Source: DASXMR01 sp036495525
Lineage (GTDB): Bacteria > Actinomycetota > Actinomycetes > Streptosporangiales > Streptosporangiaceae
Reading direction: 5' to 3'
NCBI GenBank assembly: GCA_036495525.1
Contig: DASXMR010000027.1
Coordinates: 1-6,512 of the forward strand
Length of the DNA stretch: 6,512 nucleotides
The notes under the pieces were generated by a model. That model was not told where the DNA came from and made no database searches. It worked only from the letters and a program-made list of their open reading frames with translations. Below, in pieces: positions 4,354 to 6,512 of this stretch (its first letter is position 1; every line of letters begins with the position of its first letter). A program made the translations under genes and the position numbers.

Positions 4354-6512
4354 ATGAGCACCATTGAGGCTGGCGTGACTTCGGGGGAGGACGCGCATGC
4401 GGCGGGCACGACTCGTGTGCCGCAACGGGGCAGGGACGGGCGGGATCTTCCGCCCGGCCGCTACCTCGATCGCGATGAGAGCTGGCTGCGGTTCAACCAG
4501 CGGGTGCTTGAACTGGCCGAGGACACCTCGATCCCGCTACTGGAGCGGGTCAGGTTCGCCGCCATCTTCGGCAGCAACATGGACGAGTTCTTCATGGTGC
4601 GGGTGGCCGGCCTGGTCCGCCGGATGGCGGCCGGGCTGCCGGTCGAAGGCGTGGCCGGGCTGCGGCCCGGCGAGGTGCTCGAGCGCGTCCTGCAGATGGC
4701 GGGCGAGCTTACTGTGCGGCATTCGACCTGCTACAGCGAGACGATCCTGCCCGCGCTGGCCGCGCAGGGCGTGGAGATCCTGCGCTGGAAGGAACTGTCG
4801 GCCGACGAGCAGCGGGCGCTGCGCGAGCTGTTTCGCGAGCGGATCTACCCGGTGCTCACGCCGCTGGTCGTCGACCCCGCGCACCCGTTCCCCTACATCT
4901 CGGGCCTGACCCTCAGCCTGGCCGTGATGGTCGCCGATCCCGATACCGGCGAGACGATGTTCGCCCGGGTGAAGGTACCGCCGCTGCTGCCCAGGTTCCT
5001 AACCGTCTCGACGCAGCGGTTCGTGCCGCTCGAGGACGTCATCGCGGCCCACCTCAACGAGCTGTTCTCCGGCCTGGACGTGCTGGAGCACCATGCCTTC
5101 CGGGTCACCAGGATCCGCGACCTCGAGGTGGACGAGGACATCACCGAGGACCTGCTGAAGGCGCTGGAGCGCGAGCTGCAGCGGCACAGGTTCGAGCCCG
5201 CAGTCAGGCTCGAGGTGGAAGAGTCCATCTCCAGCGACGTGCTGGAGCGGCTGGTCACCGAGCTGCGGATCGACCGGCGGGCCGTCTACCGGGTGCCCGG
5301 GCTGCTCGACCTGTCCGGCCTGGCGGCGATCGCCGACCTCGACCTGCGCGACCTGAAATACCCGGCGTTCGTCCCGTCGGAGTCGGCCATCCCGCACGAC
5401 GCCGACATCTTCACCGCGCTGGCCGAGCGCGACCGGCTGGTGCAGCACCCGTACGACTCGTTCACCACCAGCGTGGAGCGGCTGATCGTCGAGTCCGCCG
5501 CCGATCCCGGCGTGCTCGCGATCAAGCAGACGCTGTACCGGACCAGCGGCGAGTCGCCGATCGTGGACGCGCTGATCGACGCGGCCGAGGCCGGCAAGCA
5601 GGTCGTCGTGGTGGTCGAGATCAAGGCCAGGTTCGACGAGCGGGCCAACATCGCCTGGGCCCGCAAGCTGGAGGAGGCGGGCTGCCACGTCGTCTACGGC
5701 TTCGTCGGCCTCAAGACGCACGCCAAGGTCGCGCTGGTGGTGCGCGAGGAGCCGGACGGGTCGCTGCGCCGCTACTGCCACATCGGGACCGGCAACTACC
5801 ACCCGACCACAGCCCGGCTGTACGAGGACTTCGGCCTGCTCACCGCCGACCCGGCGGTCGCCGAGGACGTCACCGACCTGTTCAACCACCTCACCGGGTA
5901 CAGCAGGAAGAGCGCCTACCGGCGGCTGCTGGTCGCGCCGCTGTCGCTGCGGGCCGGGCTGGTCGAGCGGATCGGCCGCCAGGCGCAGCGGGCCAAGGCG
6001 GGGCTGCCCGCGCTGGTCCAGCTGAAGTGCAACGCGCTGACCGACGAGGCGGTGATCGACGCCCTGTACCGCGCGTCGCAGGCGGGCGTGCCGGTCGACC
6101 TGTGGATCCGGGGAATCTGCTCGCTGCGGCCGGGCGTGCCCGGGCTGTCGGAGACGGTCAGGGTGCGCAGCGTGCTCGGCCGGTTCCTGGAGCACGCGCG
6201 GATCTACGCGTTCGGCCCGTCGCAGGCCGGCGACGGCGAAGAGGACAGCCAGGAAGTCTGGCTGGGCAGCTCGGACCTGATGCACCGCAACCTCGACCGC
6301 CGGGTCGAGGTGCTCGTGCGGGTGGCCGACTCCGGCCAGCAGGCCATGCTGCGCGACCTGCTCGGCCTGGCCATGGATCCCGGCACCGCGTCCTGGTGGC
6401 TGGACTCCGACGGCCAGTGGGCCCGCCATCACCTAAGCTCGGACGGCGAGCCGCTGCGTGACCTGCAGGACCACCTGATCCAGATCCGGCGCGGCGGCCG
6501 CCCCAGCGAGAG
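4354..6512 (+). CDS. ppk1: Polyphosphate kinase 1, 3' end cut by window
   Basis: Polyphosphate kinase reversibly transfers the gamma-phosphate of ATP to a growing polyphosphate chain. The frame from ATG 4354 is open for 719 codons to the window edge; PPK1 is commonly about 690-740 residues, so only a short tail should be missing. After a variable N-terminus of about 35 residues, the N domain begins at RYLDRDESW (36-44) and has SNMDEFF with Asn75, the equivalent of the E. coli ATP-contacting Asn45. The PLD-like C domains carry LYRTSGESP with Arg396 and KARFDERAN with Arg426 (spacing 30, as E. coli Arg375 and Arg405, which bind Mg). KTHAK has His456, matching the phosphorylated His435. HIGTGNYH follows (476-483), then FLEHARIY with His614, matching His592. 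All key residues are present, so the enzyme should be active. ATG 4354 is the first in-frame ATG with a GGGGA upstream; nearby ATGs at 4337 and 4346 are out of frame. Confidence 0.97.
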   Translation, partial: MSTIEAGVTSGEDAHAAGTTRVPQRGRDGRDLPPGRYLDRDESWLRFNQRVLELAEDTSIPLLERVRFAAIFGSNMDEFFMVRVAGLVRRMAAGLPVEGVAGLRPGEVLERVLQMAGELTVRHSTCYSETILPALAAQGVEILRWKELSADEQRALRELFRERIYPVLTPLVVDPAHPFPYISGLTLSLAVMVADPDTGETMFARVKVPPLLPRFLTVSTQRFVPLEDVIAAHLNELFSGLDVLEHHAFRVTRIRDLEVDEDITEDLLKALERELQRHRFEPAVRLEVEESISSDVLERLVTELRIDRRAVYRVPGLLDLSGLAAIADLDLRDLKYPAFVPSESAIPHDADIFTALAERDRLVQHPYDSFTTSVERLIVESAADPGVLAIKQTLYRTSGESPIVDALIDAAEAGKQVVVVVEIKARFDERANIAWARKLEEAGCHVVYGFVGLKTHAKVALVVREEPDGSLRRYCHIGTGNYHPTTARLYEDFGLLTADPAVAEDVTDLFNHLTGYSRKSAYRRLLVAPLSLRAGLVERIGRQAQRAKAGLPALVQLKCNALTDEAVIDALYRASQAGVPVDLWIRGICSLRPGVPGLSETVRVRSVLGRFLEHARIYAFGPSQAGDGEEDSQEVWLGSSDLMHRNLDRRVEVLVRVADSGQQAMLRDLLGLAMDPGTASWWLDSDGQWARHHLSSDGEPLRDLQDHLIQIRRGGRPSE

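Noticed and set aside
4397..4909. Plus-strand open frame starting inside ppk1
   Set aside because: It is a frame-shifted shadow of ppk1, rich in Arg, Ser, Cys and Trp. The true frame begins at 4354.
4999..6432. Long minus-strand open frame of 477 codons
   Set aside because: It is antisense to ppk1, which has all its catalytic residues in frame. The antisense product is low-complexity and matches nothing I recognise.
1..6512. A defence, CRISPR, mobile-element or biosynthetic system hidden in the window
   Set aside because: All long coding frames are explained by five ordinary genes. No transposase, spaced direct-repeat array, tRNA-like fold or attachment site was visible, and composition looks uniform.

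Overview
The window is very GC-rich (roughly 70 % by eye), with strong G/C bias at third codon positions. It carries a wax ester synthase/diacylglycerol acyltransferase (WS/DGAT), a GH15-type secreted glycosidase, a small four-cysteine secreted protein and a class 1 polyphosphate kinase. Together these point to a chromosomal segment of an actinobacterium, probably a filamentous or soil actinomycete. The genus cannot be fixed from this sequence. No tRNA, rRNA, CRISPR array, transposase or phage gene was seen.

Layout: four genes lie on the minus strand and one on the plus strand. Read 5' to 3' on the minus strand from the divergent region at 4203-4353, the first is a 149-residue secreted Cys protein (4202-3753). 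Sixteen bases later comes a secreted or membrane-anchored GH15-like glycosidase (3736-2465). A 220-base intergenic stretch (2464-2245) follows, with a plausible promoter and overlapping dyads. Then come an alpha/beta hydrolase (2244-1465) and, 34 bases on, a WS/DGAT (1430 to beyond the left edge, nearly complete). On the plus strand, polyphosphate kinase ppk1 starts at 4354 and runs off the right edge, probably only a few residues short of its end.

The hydrolase and WS/DGAT look like a two-gene lipid operon: one makes or transfers fatty acyl esters (triacylglycerol or wax ester), the other may cleave or process such esters. The Cys protein and the glycosidase look like a second two-gene unit of exported proteins. 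ppk1 is divergent from it and makes polyphosphate from ATP. Lipid storage and polyphosphate storage are both reserve functions, but nothing here proves they are co-regulated.

The gene content is ordinary for actinobacteria and I do not see a new multi-gene system. The more unusual signals are structural. A 7-bp inverted repeat spans the stop codon of the Cys protein and the start codon of the glycosidase, which has no clear ribosome binding site. A perfect 17-bp inverted repeat with a 4-base loop lies inside codons 7-19 of the same glycosidase. Overlapping dyads sit on the predicted promoter of the lipid operon. Another 7-bp inverted repeat lies directly before the ppk1 ribosome binding site.
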